Positions 35,976-46,409 of a stretch of 64,000 bases of DNA are shown here, piece after piece. The stretch spans positions 1,488,001-1,552,000 of the forward strand of contig CAJQTY010000001.1 in the NCBI GenBank assembly GCA_907163075.1, in the 5' to 3' direction. The number at the start of each line of letters is the position of its first letter. The stretch's first letter is position 1. The translations under genes were made by a program, and so were the position numbers. The notes under the pieces are model-generated. The model saw nothing but the letters and a program-made list of their open reading frames with translations, did not search any database and had not been told where the DNA came from. Origin of the DNA: an uncultured Rhodocyclaceae bacterium. Its GTDB lineage: Bacteria; Pseudomonadota; Gammaproteobacteria; Burkholderiales; Rhodocyclaceae.

Positions 35976-37379
35976 TCAGGCCGCAGCGGGCAGGAGCAGC
36001 CGCACGCGCAAACCGCCGAGCGGCGAATCGGTGAGTTCGACCCGCCCGCCATAGAGGCGCGCCAGATCATCGACGATGGACAGGCCAAGACCGGTGCCGG
36101 GGACCCCGCGCTCATCGGCCCGTTCGCCGCGATTGAGGACACGCTCGCGCTCGGCGACGGCGATGCCGCCACCGTCGTCGTCGAGGCAGAAGCACAGTTC
36201 GCCGCCGTCCAGCGCCAGCGACACCTCGACGCGGCGCGCGGCCCATTTGCAGGCGTTGTCGAGCAGATTGCCGAGCATCTCCTGCAAATCCTGCTCTTCG
36301 CCGCGAAAGACTGCCGACATACTGGCTCGATGCACGACGAGATCGAGATTCCGCTCGGCGTGGATGCGCCGCATCACCCGCGCCAGACCGTCGAGCACCG
36401 GCGCCACCGGCGTTCGCGCGCCGGGAACACGCACCGCAGCGGCCGCCCGCGAACGGCTCAGGTGGTAGTCGATCTGCTTGCGCGCGACCTCGACCTGGGC
36501 GCCAACCAGCACGGCCAGCTCGCCCGGCTTGCCGCGCGCGGCGTTGGCGATGACACTGAGTGGCGTCTTCAGGGCGTGCGCCAGGTTGCCTGCCTGGGTG
36601 CGGGCCCGTTCGACGACCTCGGCGTTCTGCGCCAGCACGCTGTTGAAATCCTCGATCAGCGGCTGGACTTCGGCCGGAAAACGGCCTTCCAGGCGATGCG
36701 CGCCACCGCCGCGCACGGCGGCCAGCGCCGCGTGCAGGCGGCGCAGCGGCGCCAGCGCGATCAGCACCTGGATGACGGCGACCAGCGCCAGGCCGCCGCC
36801 GAGCAATCCAAGCGCCAGCCAGAGCATGCCGTTGAAGCGTTCGACCGGCTCCACCATCTGTCGCTCTTCGGCCGCCACGATCAGGCGGAACGTCCGGCCG
36901 GGCTGTTCCGGCACCTCGTCGAGCATGACCACGCGCTCGACCGCGCCGAGCATCGCCTGGCCGGGGCCGGTCACCCGATGCTGATGAATTTCGCCGTCAC
37001 GCGGCGTATCGGCCGGCAGCCTGAGCACGTCGTCCCACAGCGAACGGGAACGCAGCAGGCCAAGCGCGCCCGGCGCCGGGTCGACGCGATCGATCTGCCA
37101 GTAGATTCCCGAATAGGGTTTGCTGAAACGCGGATCGCTCTGTGCGGCGGTGAGCGACGCGCGCCCGCCCGCATCGACCGCCAGGTGCGCCGCCAACTGG
37201 TCAAGATGGGTATTGAGCTCGGCATGGAATTGCAGCGCCACGTGCTGCCGGAACAGGCCGCCAAGCGCCCAGCCAGCGACCATCACCGAAGCCACGATCC
37301 AGAACAGCGTGCCGAGTAGCAGACGCAGCCGCAGCGAGCCGCGCAGGGCGATCGTCGGCGCTTTCCCGCCGCCGGGCAT
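35976..37379 (-). CDS. Sensor histidine kinase (PhoQ/QseC-like)
   Basis: This 467-residue inner-membrane kinase has two hydrophobic segments (LLLGTLFWIVASVMVAGWAL and LWLALGLLGGGLALVAVIQVL) around a periplasmic domain of about 140 residues. The H-box is NLAHALKTPLSVIANAA, the N-box NLLDNACKWA, and the ATP lid glycines are DDDGGGIAV and GTGLGLSIV. The ATG overlaps the response regulator stop (TGATG), so kinase and regulator are coupled. The signal sensed is unknown. Its neighbours (PepSY protein, heme proteins) suggest a redox or metal signal. Confidence 0.94.
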   Translation of the reverse strand: MPGGGKAPTIALRGSLRLRLLLGTLFWIVASVMVAGWALGGLFRQHVALQFHAELNTHLDQLAAHLAVDAGGRASLTAAQSDPRFSKPYSGIYWQIDRVDPAPGALGLLRSRSLWDDVLRLPADTPRDGEIHQHRVTGPGQAMLGAVERVVMLDEVPEQPGRTFRLIVAAEERQMVEPVERFNGMLWLALGLLGGGLALVAVIQVLIALAPLRRLHAALAAVRGGGAHRLEGRFPAEVQPLIEDFNSVLAQNAEVVERARTQAGNLAHALKTPLSVIANAARGKPGELAVLVGAQVEVARKQIDYHLSRSRAAAAVRVPGARTPVAPVLDGLARVMRRIHAERNLDLVVHRASMSAVFRGEEQDLQEMLGNLLDNACKWAARRVEVSLALDGGELCFCLDDDGGGIAVAERERVLNRGERADERGVPGTGLGLSIVDDLARLYGGRVELTDSPLGGLRVRLLLPAAA

Positions 37380-38044
37380 CACGGCGCGACGAGGCGATAG
37401 CCGAGGCCGCGCACCGTCTCGATGACCCCCTCCGGCAACTTCTTGCGCAGGCGGGCGATGAACACTTCGACGGTATTCGAATCGCGGTCGAAATCCTGGG
37501 CGTAGATGTGTTCGATCAGGTCGCTGCGCGAAACGATCTGTCCCGGATGGTGCATCAGGTAGTCGAGCACGCGGTATTCGTGGCTGGTCAGCGTCAGCGT
37601 CTGCCCGCCAACGGTGACGCGGCTGTAGCGGGTGTCGAGCACCACCTCGCCACAGACCAGTTCGGCACTGGCATGACCGCCGGCGCGCCGGATCAGCGCG
37701 CGCACGCGCGCCAGCAACTCTTCCATGTGGAAAGGCTTGGTCAGGTAGTCGTCGGCGCCGGCGTCGATGCCGGCCACCTTTTCGTGCCAGTTGTCGCGCG
37801 CGGTAAGGATCAGCACCGGCATGCCGCGCCCGGCGGCCCGCCATTTTTTCAGGACCGTCAGCCCGTCCATCCGCGGCAGGCCGAGATCGAGCACCACGGC
37901 ATCGAACGGCTGATTCTCGTCGCTGCCCTGGAAGTGGCCATCGACGCCATTTTCCGCCAGGTCGACGACATACCCGGCGGTGCCCAGCGCCTCGGCCAGT
38001 TGCGCGGCGATTGTCGGCTCGTCTTCAACGACCAGAACTCGCAT
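37379..38044 (-). CDS. OmpR/PhoB-family response regulator
   Basis: This 221-residue protein has a receiver domain (MRVLVVEDEPTIAAQLAEAL) with the phospho-accepting aspartate in AVVLDLGLPRMDG and the conserved lysine in YLTKPFHMEEL. The C-terminal winged helix (VTVGGQTLTLTSHEYRVLDYL) binds DNA. It is made with the histidine kinase, overlapping it by one base, and follows the PepSY gene by 16 bases. Likely targets are the tandem 11-bp repeats at 38448-38486 and 35302-35318. Confidence 0.95.
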   Translation of the reverse strand: MRVLVVEDEPTIAAQLAEALGTAGYVVDLAENGVDGHFQGSDENQPFDAVVLDLGLPRMDGLTVLKKWRAAGRGMPVLILTARDNWHEKVAGIDAGADDYLTKPFHMEELLARVRALIRRAGGHASAELVCGEVVLDTRYSRVTVGGQTLTLTSHEYRVLDYLMHHPGQIVSRSDLIEHIYAQDFDRDSNTVEVFIARLRKKLPEGVIETVRGLGYRLVAP

Positions 38045-38060
38045 TGGCGTGCCTCCCCGG

Positions 38061-38399
38061 TCAGCGTTCGGACTTTACGCCGTGGCCCCGGCGCGCCAGG
38101 ATCGTCCCGTCACTGGCATCGACCACCAGTTTGACCAGCGAACCGCCAGTGCGCAACAGCTTGATCTCGTACACCCAGCGCTGTTGCCGGCGCTCCAGTT
38201 CGACTTCCATGACCTGCCCCGGCGTGTCGAGTCCAACCTTCTCCAGCACCGTTTGCAGCGGCAGTATCTCGCCGGCTTCAAGCGCCTGGCGCGCGCGATC
38301 ATGGTCGCTCAGGTCGTCGGCATACCCCGGCATGGCCACGGCCGCCGACAGCAGCAGGCCGGCCGCCAGCACGCCAATTCTCTTTCTTGCCGATCCCAT
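38061..38399 (-). CDS. Exported PepSY-domain protein
   Basis: This 112-residue protein has a signal peptide (RIGVLAAGLLLSAAVAMPGYA) and a small PepSY domain. The domain shows ARQALEAGEILPLQTVLEK and WVYEIKLLRTGGSLVKLVVDASDGTIL, the usual beta-alpha-beta pattern. Such proteins are periplasmic and are often coded with two-component systems, where they may modulate the sensor. It heads the operon with the response regulator and kinase. The family is certain; the function is not. Confidence 0.88.
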   Translation of the reverse strand: MGSARKRIGVLAAGLLLSAAVAMPGYADDLSDHDRARQALEAGEILPLQTVLEKVGLDTPGQVMEVELERRQQRWVYEIKLLRTGGSLVKLVVDASDGTILARRGHGVKSER

Positions 38400-38447
38400 C
38401 GCGCCTCCGGACAGTTGCCATTCGAGCCTATTTGTAACCCGGCCAAG

Positions 38448-38486
38448 CTGAACGACAGCTTAACAGCCAATTCAGCCTGCGTTCAG
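38448..38486. promoter_or_regulatory. Four tandem half-sites with 11-bp period in the divergent PepSY / heme-protein promoter
   Basis: CTGAAC (38448), CTTAAC (38459), ATTCAG (38470) and GTTCAG (38481) each start 11 bases after the last, with five-base spacers. This regular direct-repeat arrangement is typical for OmpR/PhoB-family regulators, which bind one side of the helix. It sits between the leftward PepSY-regulator-kinase operon and the rightward SHP-like cytochrome operon, so one regulator could control both and itself. A weaker copy lies before the b561 gene at 35302-35318. Confidence 0.6.
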
Positions 38487-38534
38487 CGGGGCGGCGGCAA
38501 AGTGCACCCCACACCAAACCGAAAGGAGCGCATT

Positions 38535-38951
38535 TTGAAAACCAGACTCTTCCCCTGCCTGCTGCTGACCACCCTGGTGCTGCCACTGGCCGCCCTCGCC
38601 GCGCCGCGCGACGAGATCGCTGGCCAGTACGCCGCGGCAGCCAAGGCCGCGTCCCCGGCATTTTCCGGCTTTTCTGCGGCACGTGGTGAAAAGCTGCATT
38701 TCACGAAGTTCGGCACCGGCAAGGCGGAAACACCGGCGTGCACCTCGTGCCACGCCGACCGCCCGCGCAGCGCTGGACGCACCCCAGCCGGCAAGCCGAT
38801 CGAGGCCCTCGCCGTATCGGTCACCCCGGCGCGCTACAGCGACCCGGCCAAGGTCGAGAAATGGTTCAAACGGAACTGCAATGACGTTCTCGGACGCGAA
38901 TGCACGCCCCTCGAAAAGGGCGACTGGCTAGCCTACATGATCACCCAGTAA
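38535..38951 (+). CDS. SHP-like c-type heme protein (DUF1924 family)
   Basis: This 138-residue protein starts at TTG 38535 with GAAAGGAG six bases upstream. A signal peptide (RLFPCLLLTTLVLPLAALAA) precedes the mature part. One CTSCH heme-attachment motif lies near residue 73. KVEKWFKRNCNDVLGRECTP is the other conserved region of this family, whose best-known member is the oxygen-binding Sphaeroides heme protein. It leads the trio SHP-like, diheme cytochrome, flavocytochrome, which should pass electrons from the flavocytochrome to the heme proteins in the periplasm. Confidence 0.88.
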   Translation: MKTRLFPCLLLTTLVLPLAALAAPRDEIAGQYAAAAKAASPAFSGFSAARGEKLHFTKFGTGKAETPACTSCHADRPRSAGRTPAGKPIEALAVSVTPARYSDPAKVEKWFKRNCNDVLGRECTPLEKGDWLAYMITQ

Positions 38952-38970
38952 TTTCTCGAGGAAAATCGTC

Positions 38971-39462
38971 ATGAACATCCCGTATCGCCCCATCGCACTG
39001 GTCCTCCTCGCCCTGTCCTTCTCCGGCCTCCTGCTTGAGCGGGCGCGCGCTGGCGGCGGCCATTTCCACGCCCCGGTCGCCGACCCCCTGGTACGCGAGG
39101 AGTGCGGCAGTTGCCACCTGGCCTTTGCCCCGTCGATGCTGCCGACCAGTTCATGGACGCGGATGATGGGCGAACTCGAGAATCACTTCGGCGCCGACGC
39201 CAGCGTAAGCCCGGCCGCCGCCGAGAAGATTACCCGCTATCTCGTCGACAATGCCGCTGACACCGGCGGCCAGCGCTACGGCAGCAAACTGATGCGCGGC
39301 GTGTCGCTGCAGAACGCACCCCAGCGCATCACCGAATTGCCCAAGTGGGTGCGCGAACACCGCGAAGTTCCCGCCCGCGAGTGGACGAACTCAAAGGTCA
39401 AGAGCAAGGCCAATTGCGCGGCGTGCCATTCCGGAGCGGAGCGCGGCTATTACGATGACTGA
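38971..39462 (+). CDS. Diheme cytochrome c (DHC family)
   Basis: This 163-residue exported protein has a signal peptide (IALVLLALSFSGLLLERARA) and two heme motifs, CGSCH near residue 46 and CAACH near residue 152. The interior shows LPTSSWTRMMGELENHFG and ITRYLVDNAAD, both typical of the DHC family, which donates electrons to SHP in related bacteria. GAGGAAA lies eight bases before the ATG. It is 19 bases after the SHP-like gene and slightly overlaps or abuts the flavocytochrome gene. Confidence 0.9.
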   Translation: MNIPYRPIALVLLALSFSGLLLERARAGGGHFHAPVADPLVREECGSCHLAFAPSMLPTSSWTRMMGELENHFGADASVSPAAAEKITRYLVDNAADTGGQRYGSKLMRGVSLQNAPQRITELPKWVREHREVPAREWTNSKVKSKANCAACHSGAERGYYDD

Positions 39463-39484
39463 CAAATTTCCAGGTGTGTACGCC

Positions 39485-40804
39485 ATGAAAACTGTCCTTT
39501 CCGGCCTGGTCGCCGCTGTTACCGCGCTCTGGCTGCTGGCCCTGTCGATCACTAATTTCCCGGAACCAAGCGCCCTGCTCTGGATCGCGCACCAGCAGGG
39601 GCTATACCTCACGGGACTGCTGTCGATCGCACTGATGTCGCTGGCCATGCTGCTCGCCACCCGCCCGGTCTGGCTCGAAATGCCACTGGGCGGGATGGAC
39701 CGGGTGTACCGCCTGCACAAGTGGTCCGGCATTCTGGCGGTCGCTTTCGCTGCCGGCCACTGGCTGATCAAGCAGTCGAGCGGAATGATCCGCGCCCTGA
39801 TCGGGAGCGAGGGCCGCCTGCCGAAAATCAAGTACGAGAGATTGCTCGAAGTGCTGCGCCGGCTCGGCGACGACATGGGCGAATGGGCGCTCTACGCCGC
39901 GCTGGCCATGCTCGTCATCACCCTGTGGCGGCGCTTTCCGTACCACCTCTGGCGTCACCTGCACCGGATCATGCCGGTGCTCTACCTGATGCTGACCCTG
40001 CACGCGGCGATGCTCGCCCCGGCCGCCTACTGGACGCAGCCGGTCGGCGCGCTGCTCGCCGCCTTCCTGGCCGTCGGCGTCGCCGCCGCCTTCATTTCAC
40101 TGGCCGGGCTGATCGGGCGCCGCCGCCAGGTGAATGGATCGATCGTCGCCGTCAGCAGCGAGGCCGGTGTAACCGAGATCACCTGTCGCCTGGATGCCGG
40201 CTGGAAAAGCCATCGTCCCGGACAATTCGCCTTCATCACCTTCGACCGGCTCGAAGGCGCGCACCCCTTCACCATTGCCAGCGCCGACCGTGGCGACCGC
40301 ACCATCACCTTCTTTATCAAGGCCCTCGGCAACTTCACGAGCACGCTCGCGCAACGTGTCGCGGTCGGCCACTGCGTCACCATCGAAGGGCCTTACGGCC
40401 GCTTCCAGCTTGGTCGCCACAGGCCGGACAGGGGCCAGGTGTGGGTCGCTGGCGGCATTGGCATAACGCCCTTCCTGGCCTGGCTCGAATCGCTGCAGGC
40501 AAGCCCGGAAAAAACGCGCGAAGCCGACCTCCACTACTGCACACGCAACCGCGAAACGGACCCCTTCGTCACCCGCCTGCAAACGCTTTGCGCCGCCTTG
40601 CCGGGCATTCGCCTGCATATCCACAGTACGCAGCACGGCGAGGTATTGACGGCAGAGGCGCTGAAGCTGGCCGATGGCCGGAAGAAGAAAGCCGACGTCT
40701 GGTTCTGCGGACCAAGCGGCCTGGCCGAAGCGCTGAAGAAAGGACTGAAGGCGTCCTGGCGCGGAAGCCTGCGCTTCCACCAGGAAGCTTTCGAGATGCG
40801 CTAA
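39485..40804 (+). CDS. Ferric-reductase-like transmembrane flavocytochrome
   Basis: This 439-residue protein (start at 39485, with 39455 as an alternative) combines membrane helices holding b hemes with a cytoplasmic FAD/NAD(P)H reductase. The hydrophobic part begins [18 protein letters not shown] and has a heme-type [19 protein letters not shown]. The flavin part includes [23 protein letters not shown] and the nicotinamide-binding [16 protein letters not shown]. It should move electrons across the membrane to the DHC/SHP pair. It converges on hisD, and the two stop codons overlap. Confidence 0.9.
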   Translation: MKTVLSGLVAAVTALWLLALSITNFPEPSALLWIAHQQGLYLTGLLSIALMSLAMLLATRPVWLEMPLGGMDRVYRLHKWSGILAVAFAAGHWLIKQSSGMIRALIGSEGRLPKIKYERLLEVLRRLGDDMGEWALYAALAMLVITLWRRFPYHLWRHLHRIMPVLYLMLTLHAAMLAPAAYWTQPVGALLAAFLAVGVAAAFISLAGLIGRRRQVNGSIVAVSSEAGVTEITCRLDAGWKSHRPGQFAFITFDRLEGAHPFTIASADRGDRTITFFIKALGNFTSTLAQRVAVGHCVTIEGPYGRFQLGRHRPDRGQVWVAGGIGITPFLAWLESLQASPEKTREADLHYCTRNRETDPFVTRLQTLCAALPGIRLHIHSTQHGEVLTAEALKLADGRKKKADVWFCGPSGLAEALKKGLKASWRGSLRFHQEAFEMR

Positions 40805-42117
40805 TCGGCCTCGACGCGATACTCGGCGGAGCGGGCGTGCGCCGGCAGGCCCTCGCCCTGCGCCAGCGTCGAGGCGATCCGCCCCAGCGTTTTCGATGCC
40901 GATCGGGAAACGCGGATCAGGCTGCTGCGTTTCTGGAAGTCATACACCCCCAGCGGCGACGAGAAGCGCGCGCTGCCCGAGGTGGGCAGCACGTGGTTCG
41001 GCCCGGCGCAGTAATCGCCGAGCGACTCGGAGGTATAGGGGCCGATGAAGATGGCGCCGGCATGGCGTATCTTGTCGACCCAGTTTTCGGCATCGGCCAG
41101 CGAAAGTTCGAGATGCTCGGGCGCGATGCGATTGGCGATGGCGCAGGCTTCGTCGAGATCGCGCACCGTGATCATGGCGCCGCGATTTTCCAGCGAGGCG
41201 CGAATCACCTCCTGGCGCGGCATGGTCGGCAACAGATTCTCGATCGCCGCGGCGACGCGCTCGATGTAGGCGGCGTCGGGGCAGAGCAGGATAGCCTGCG
41301 CCAGCTCATCGTGCTCGGCCTGCGAGAACAGGTCCATCGCCACCCAGTCGGGATCGGTCTGGCCGTCGCAGATGACGAGGATTTCCGAAGGCCCGGCCAC
41401 CATGTCGATGCCGACGACGCCGAACACACGGCGCTTGGCGGCAGCCACGTAAGCGTTGCCGGGACCGACGATCTTGTCGACGGGCGGCACCGTCTGCGTT
41501 CCGTAAGCCAGCGCGCCGACGGCCTGCGCGCCGCCGATGCAGAACACGCGATCGACGCCGGCCAGCGCGGCGGCGGCCAGCACCAGCGGGTTGCGCTCGC
41601 CGCCCGGCGTCGGCACGACCATAATCAGTTCACGCACGCCGGCGACCTTGGCCGGAATCGCGTTCATCAGCACCGACGACGGGTACGACGCCTTGCCGCC
41701 CGGCACGTACAGCCCGACGCGGTCGAGCGGCGTCACCTTCTGGCCGAGCAGGGTGCCACGCATCTCGCCGTCCTGTTCTTCATACTGCCAGCTCTGCAGC
41801 GGCTGGCGCTGGTGATAGCTGCGGACCCGCTCGGCCGCCGCTTCGAGCGCCAGGCGTTGCGCGCCGGGTAAACCGTCGAGCGCGCTTTGCAACGCCTGGC
41901 GAGAAAGCTCCAGTTCGGCCAGTGTGCGCACGTCGAGGCGGTCGAAACGGTTGGTGTACTCGACGACCGCGTCATCGCCGCGCGCCTTGACGTCGGCCAG
42001 AATGGCGGCCACCGCCTGGTCGACCGATTCGTCCTGCGCGCTCTCGAAGGCCAGCAGGGCGTCGAGTCGCGATTTGAAATCGGCGTCGCTGCTGGAAAAA
42101 CGCTTGATCCGGATCAC
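40801..42117 (-). CDS. hisD: Histidinol dehydrogenase
   Basis: This 438-residue zinc enzyme oxidises histidinol to histidine in two steps with NAD. It starts at GTG 42117, overlapping the hisG stop (GTGA); upstream frame sequence belongs to hisG in another frame. It shows [42 protein letters not shown] and the zinc-ligand region [17 protein letters not shown], followed by [15 protein letters not shown]. Its stop overlaps the convergent flavocytochrome stop. The rest of the pathway is 18 kb away, beyond the stress and defence block. Confidence 0.97.
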   Translation of the reverse strand: MIRIKRFSSSDADFKSRLDALLAFESAQDESVDQAVAAILADVKARGDDAVVEYTNRFDRLDVRTLAELELSRQALQSALDGLPGAQRLALEAAAERVRSYHQRQPLQSWQYEEQDGEMRGTLLGQKVTPLDRVGLYVPGGKASYPSSVLMNAIPAKVAGVRELIMVVPTPGGERNPLVLAAAALAGVDRVFCIGGAQAVGALAYGTQTVPPVDKIVGPGNAYVAAAKRRVFGVVGIDMVAGPSEILVICDGQTDPDWVAMDLFSQAEHDELAQAILLCPDAAYIERVAAAIENLLPTMPRQEVIRASLENRGAMITVRDLDEACAIANRIAPEHLELSLADAENWVDKIRHAGAIFIGPYTSESLGDYCAGPNHVLPTSGSARFSSPLGVYDFQKRSSLIRVSRSASKTLGRIASTLAQGEGLPAHARSAEYRVEAD

Positions 42118-42758
42118 GATCCGACGACGCCGGCAATAGCGTCCAGGATCGGAACGATTTTCTCGCGCTTGAGCTTGAGCGCCGCCTGATTGACGATCAG
42201 GCGCGAGGAAATGTCGATGATGTGCTCGACCGCCACCAGATTGTTGGCCTTCAGCGTGCTGCCGGTCGACACCAGGTCGACGATGGCGTCGGCCAGGCCG
42301 GCCAGCGGCGCCAGTTCCATCGAGCCGTAGAGCTTGATCAGGTCGACGTGCACGCCCTTGGCCGCGAAGTGCTCGCGGGCAATGTTGATGTACTTGGTCG
42401 CCACCTTGAGGCGGGCGCCCTGGCGCACGGCGTTGGCGTAGTCGAAACCGGCGGGAATCGCCACCATCATCCGACACTTGGCGATCTTCAGATCGATCGG
42501 CTGATAAAGGCCGTCGCCACCGTGCTCGAGCAGAACGTCCTTGCCGGCCACGCCGATGTCGGCCGCGCCGTATTGCACGTAGGTCGGCGCATCGGTGGCG
42601 CGCACGATGACAACCCGAACGTCATCGCGCGTCGTGGGAATGATCAGCTTGCGCGAAGTTTCCGGGTTTTCCAGCGGCTCGATGCCAGCCGCCGCCAGCA
42701 GTGGCAGCGTCTCTTCAAAAATTCGGCCCTTTGAAAGGGCGATGGTTATGCCATCCAC
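42114..42758 (-). CDS. hisG: ATP phosphoribosyltransferase, short form
   Basis: This 214-residue enzyme starts histidine synthesis by joining ATP to [24 protein letters not shown] opens it, and [16 protein letters not shown] and [19 protein letters not shown] follow. The short form lacks the C-terminal regulatory domain and in known systems needs HisZ, which is not in the window. It lies between murA (148-base gap) and hisD, the common betaproteobacterial order. Confidence 0.97.
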   Translation of the reverse strand: MDGITIALSKGRIFEETLPLLAAAGIEPLENPETSRKLIIPTTRDDVRVVIVRATDAPTYVQYGAADIGVAGKDVLLEHGGDGLYQPIDLKIAKCRMMVAIPAGFDYANAVRQGARLKVATKYINIAREHFAAKGVHVDLIKLYGSMELAPLAGLADAIVDLVSTGSTLKANNLVAVEHIIDISSRLIVNQAALKLKREKIVPILDAIAGVVGS

Positions 42759-42853
42759 GGCGTGTCCCCGCTTGGTAAAGCGGCGATTTTACCGCAATGC
42801 CGCAGCTCCGACAGCTTCGGCCGGAAAGCGTGACTGGATGAGGATCGAGCACT

Positions 42854-42872
42854 GCATCGGCTGCGCCGATGC
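42854..42872. repeat. Perfect inverted repeat between murA and hisG
   Basis: GCATCGGC (42854-42861) and GCCGATGC (42865-42872) form a perfect 8-bp stem with a TGC loop, 35 bases after the murA stop on the minus strand. No T-tract follows on that strand, so it is a poor intrinsic terminator. It might stabilise mRNA or act as an attenuation or protein-binding site before hisG. Confidence 0.35.
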
Positions 42873-42906
42873 CGCCCGTAGCTATTGCCTTATAACCCGG
42901 CCGCTT

Positions 42907-44395
<1,489 letters not shown>

Positions 44396-44401
44396 AATGG
44401 T

Positions 44402-45154
44402 TCAGTACCTCAATTTGTAGCCGCTACGCAGCAGCGCCAGCGTTGTTGTGGCAACGGCCAGGAAGCTCGCGGCAACGACGGCCAGGCTGGTTCCGGGCGC
44501 CACGTCGGAAACGCCGAAAAAGCCGTAGCGGAAGCCGTCGATCATATAGAACACGGGGTTGAAATGCGACAGGCGCTGCCAGAACGGCGGCAGCGAATGG
44601 ATCGAGTAAAACACGCCGGACAGCATGGTCAGCGGCATGATCAGGAAGTTCTGGAAACCGGCCAGCTGGTCGAATTTGTCGGCCCAGATGCCGGCGATCA
44701 TACCCAGCGAACCCATGATGCCGCCGCCGATCACGGCGAAAACGAGGATCCAGCCCGGCGCCACGAAAGTCAGCGGGGCCAGCCAGCCGGTCGCCAGCAG
44801 CACGCCGAAGCCGACCATCAGTCCGCGCAGCATGGCCGCCACGGAATAGGCCAGAAAGAACTCGACATAGGAGATGGGCGGCAACAGCACGAACACGACG
44901 CTGCCCGTTACCTTCGACTGGATCAGGCTGGACGAGCTGTTGGCAAAGGCGTTCTGCAGCACCGACATGATCACCAGCCCGGGAATCAGGAAGGCCGTGT
45001 AGCGCACGCCATTGACCTGCACCTGCGCGTCGAGCACGTGCGAAAAAATCAGCAGGTAGAGCAGCGCGGTGAGCACCGGCGCAGCGACCGTCTGGAAACT
45101 CACCTTCCAGAAGCGCAGAACTTCCTTGTACAGCAAGGTGCGGAAGCCGGTCAT
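44402..45154 (-). CDS. ABC-2 type transporter permease (YadH-like)
   Basis: This 250-residue membrane protein has about six hydrophobic segments and opens MTGFRTLLYKEVLRFWKVSF. SSSLIQSKVTGSVVFVLLPP and the DKFDQLAGFQNFLIMPLTM region are typical of the ABC-2 permease family. It overlaps the ATPase stop (ATGA) and lies six bases from ibaG. The pair resembles YadGH/NodIJ-like exporters; the substrate is unknown. The open frame continues beyond 45154 but that region codes the ATPase in another frame. Confidence 0.94.
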   Translation of the reverse strand: MTGFRTLLYKEVLRFWKVSFQTVAAPVLTALLYLLIFSHVLDAQVQVNGVRYTAFLIPGLVIMSVLQNAFANSSSSLIQSKVTGSVVFVLLPPISYVEFFLAYSVAAMLRGLMVGFGVLLATGWLAPLTFVAPGWILVFAVIGGGIMGSLGMIAGIWADKFDQLAGFQNFLIMPLTMLSGVFYSIHSLPPFWQRLSHFNPVFYMIDGFRYGFFGVSDVAPGTSLAVVAASFLAVATTTLALLRSGYKLRY

Positions 45155-46077
45155 CGCGGCGCCGCTCCGCTGCCGACATCGACGCCCTGCATGACGCCGA
45201 CAAAGACGTCCTCGAGGTCGGTCTGCGTCAGCCGCAGATCGTCGATGACGCAACCGGCCTGGCGAATGCCGGCGAGCAGGGGCTCGATCTCGTCGAACCC
45301 GGTCAGGCGGAACACCAGCGCGCCGAGGCTTGTTGTCGCGCGCGCGCGCAAGGCATCCGGCAGCGCCGCTCCATTCTTCAGGCGGAGGTTCAGGGTGTGA
45401 CCCGAGAAGCGCGCCAGCAGGTTGCCGGTGGTATCGAGCGCCACGACACGCCCCTGCTTGAGCATGGCAATGCGCCCGCAAAGCGCTTCGGCTTCTTCGA
45501 GATAATGCGTGGTCAGAATGACGGTATGCCCTTCGCTGTTGAGGCGCCGGACGAACTGCCAAAGCCCCTGACGCAACTCAACGTCGACGCCCGCCGTCGG
45601 CTCGTCGAGCACGATGACCGGCGGCTTGTGCACCAGCGCCTGGGCGACCAACACCCGGCGCTTCATGCCGCCGGACAGGCGCCGCATATTCACGTCCGCC
45701 TTGGCCGTAAGGTCGAGGTTTTCCAGAATCTCGTCGATCCAGTCGTCGTTGTGGCGGATACCGAAGTAGCCGGACTGGATGCGCAGCGTCTCGCGCACCG
45801 AGAAGAAAGGGTCGAATACCAGTTCCTGCGGCACCACTCCGAGCCGGCGCCGCGCCTCGCGGTAATCCGCTAGGACATCGCATCCCATCACGCTCAGCGT
45901 GCCCTGGTCCGGGCGAACCAGTCCGGCGAGGCAGGAAATCAGCGTCGTCTTGCCGGCGCCATTGGGCCCGAGCAGGCCAAAGAACTCGCCCTCGGCAATT
46001 TCGAGCGAAACGCCATCGAGCGCGCGCAGGCTGCCAAAACTCTTGACGACCTGCTGAATGGAAACGGCGACGCCCAT
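45151..46077 (-). CDS. ABC transporter ATP-binding protein (YadG-like)
   Basis: This 308-residue ATPase powers the adjacent ABC-2 permease. Walker A is LLGPNGAGKTTLISCLAGL, the signature is RRLSGGMKRRVLVAQALVHK, and Walker B is VIVLDEPTAGVD followed by the switch histidine in ILTTHYLEEAEALC. The C-terminal 80 residues are the regulatory extension of this subfamily. The ATG at 46077 (MGVAVSIQQVVKSFG) is preferred over 46101. It lies 29 bases after mlaB. Confidence 0.95.
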   Translation of the reverse strand: MGVAVSIQQVVKSFGSLRALDGVSLEIAEGEFFGLLGPNGAGKTTLISCLAGLVRPDQGTLSVMGCDVLADYREARRRLGVVPQELVFDPFFSVRETLRIQSGYFGIRHNDDWIDEILENLDLTAKADVNMRRLSGGMKRRVLVAQALVHKPPVIVLDEPTAGVDVELRQGLWQFVRRLNSEGHTVILTTHYLEEAEALCGRIAMLKQGRVVALDTTGNLLARFSGHTLNLRLKNGAALPDALRARATTSLGALVFRLTGFDEIEPLLAGIRQAGCVIDDLRLTQTDLEDVFVGVMQGVDVGSGAAPR

Positions 46078-46106
46078 GGCATCTCTACTCGACGAGCGCA
46101 CGCCGA

Positions 46107-46409
46107 TCAGGCAAGCGTGAGTGAATCGGATACGCCGTAAAGCGCAGCCAGGCTGACCATGCTTGCCGGCGGATGAGCAACGCGCAGCGTTACGCCACGT
46201 TCACGCGCCGTACGCATCAAGCCGAAAATCACGCTCAGCGCCGAAGAGTCGGTTTCCTCGACGGCAGCAAGGTCGATTACCAGCCCGGGGCCCCCGGCCA
46301 CGCCGACCCCGGCACGCAAAAAATCGCGCCCTGCTTCGAGCAGGGCGCTGGCGTTGGCAATCAGCATGGGGCCCGTCACGCGTAGCCCTTGACCGTCATT
46401 TTCGATCAT
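46107..46409 (-). CDS. mlaB: STAS domain protein MlaB
   Basis: This 100-residue cytoplasmic STAS protein binds the MlaF ATPase in the MlaFEDB phospholipid transport complex. The start is LRVTGPMLIANASALLEAG, with the STAS core LVIDLAAVEETDSSALSVIFG including the conserved aspartate-serine-serine. It overlaps mlaC (ATGA) and ends the mla operon, as in other betaproteobacteria. Confidence 0.93.
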   Translation of the reverse strand: MIENDGQGLRVTGPMLIANASALLEAGRDFLRAGVGVAGGPGLVIDLAAVEETDSSALSVIFGLMRTARERGVTLRVAHPPASMVSLAALYGVSDSLTLA

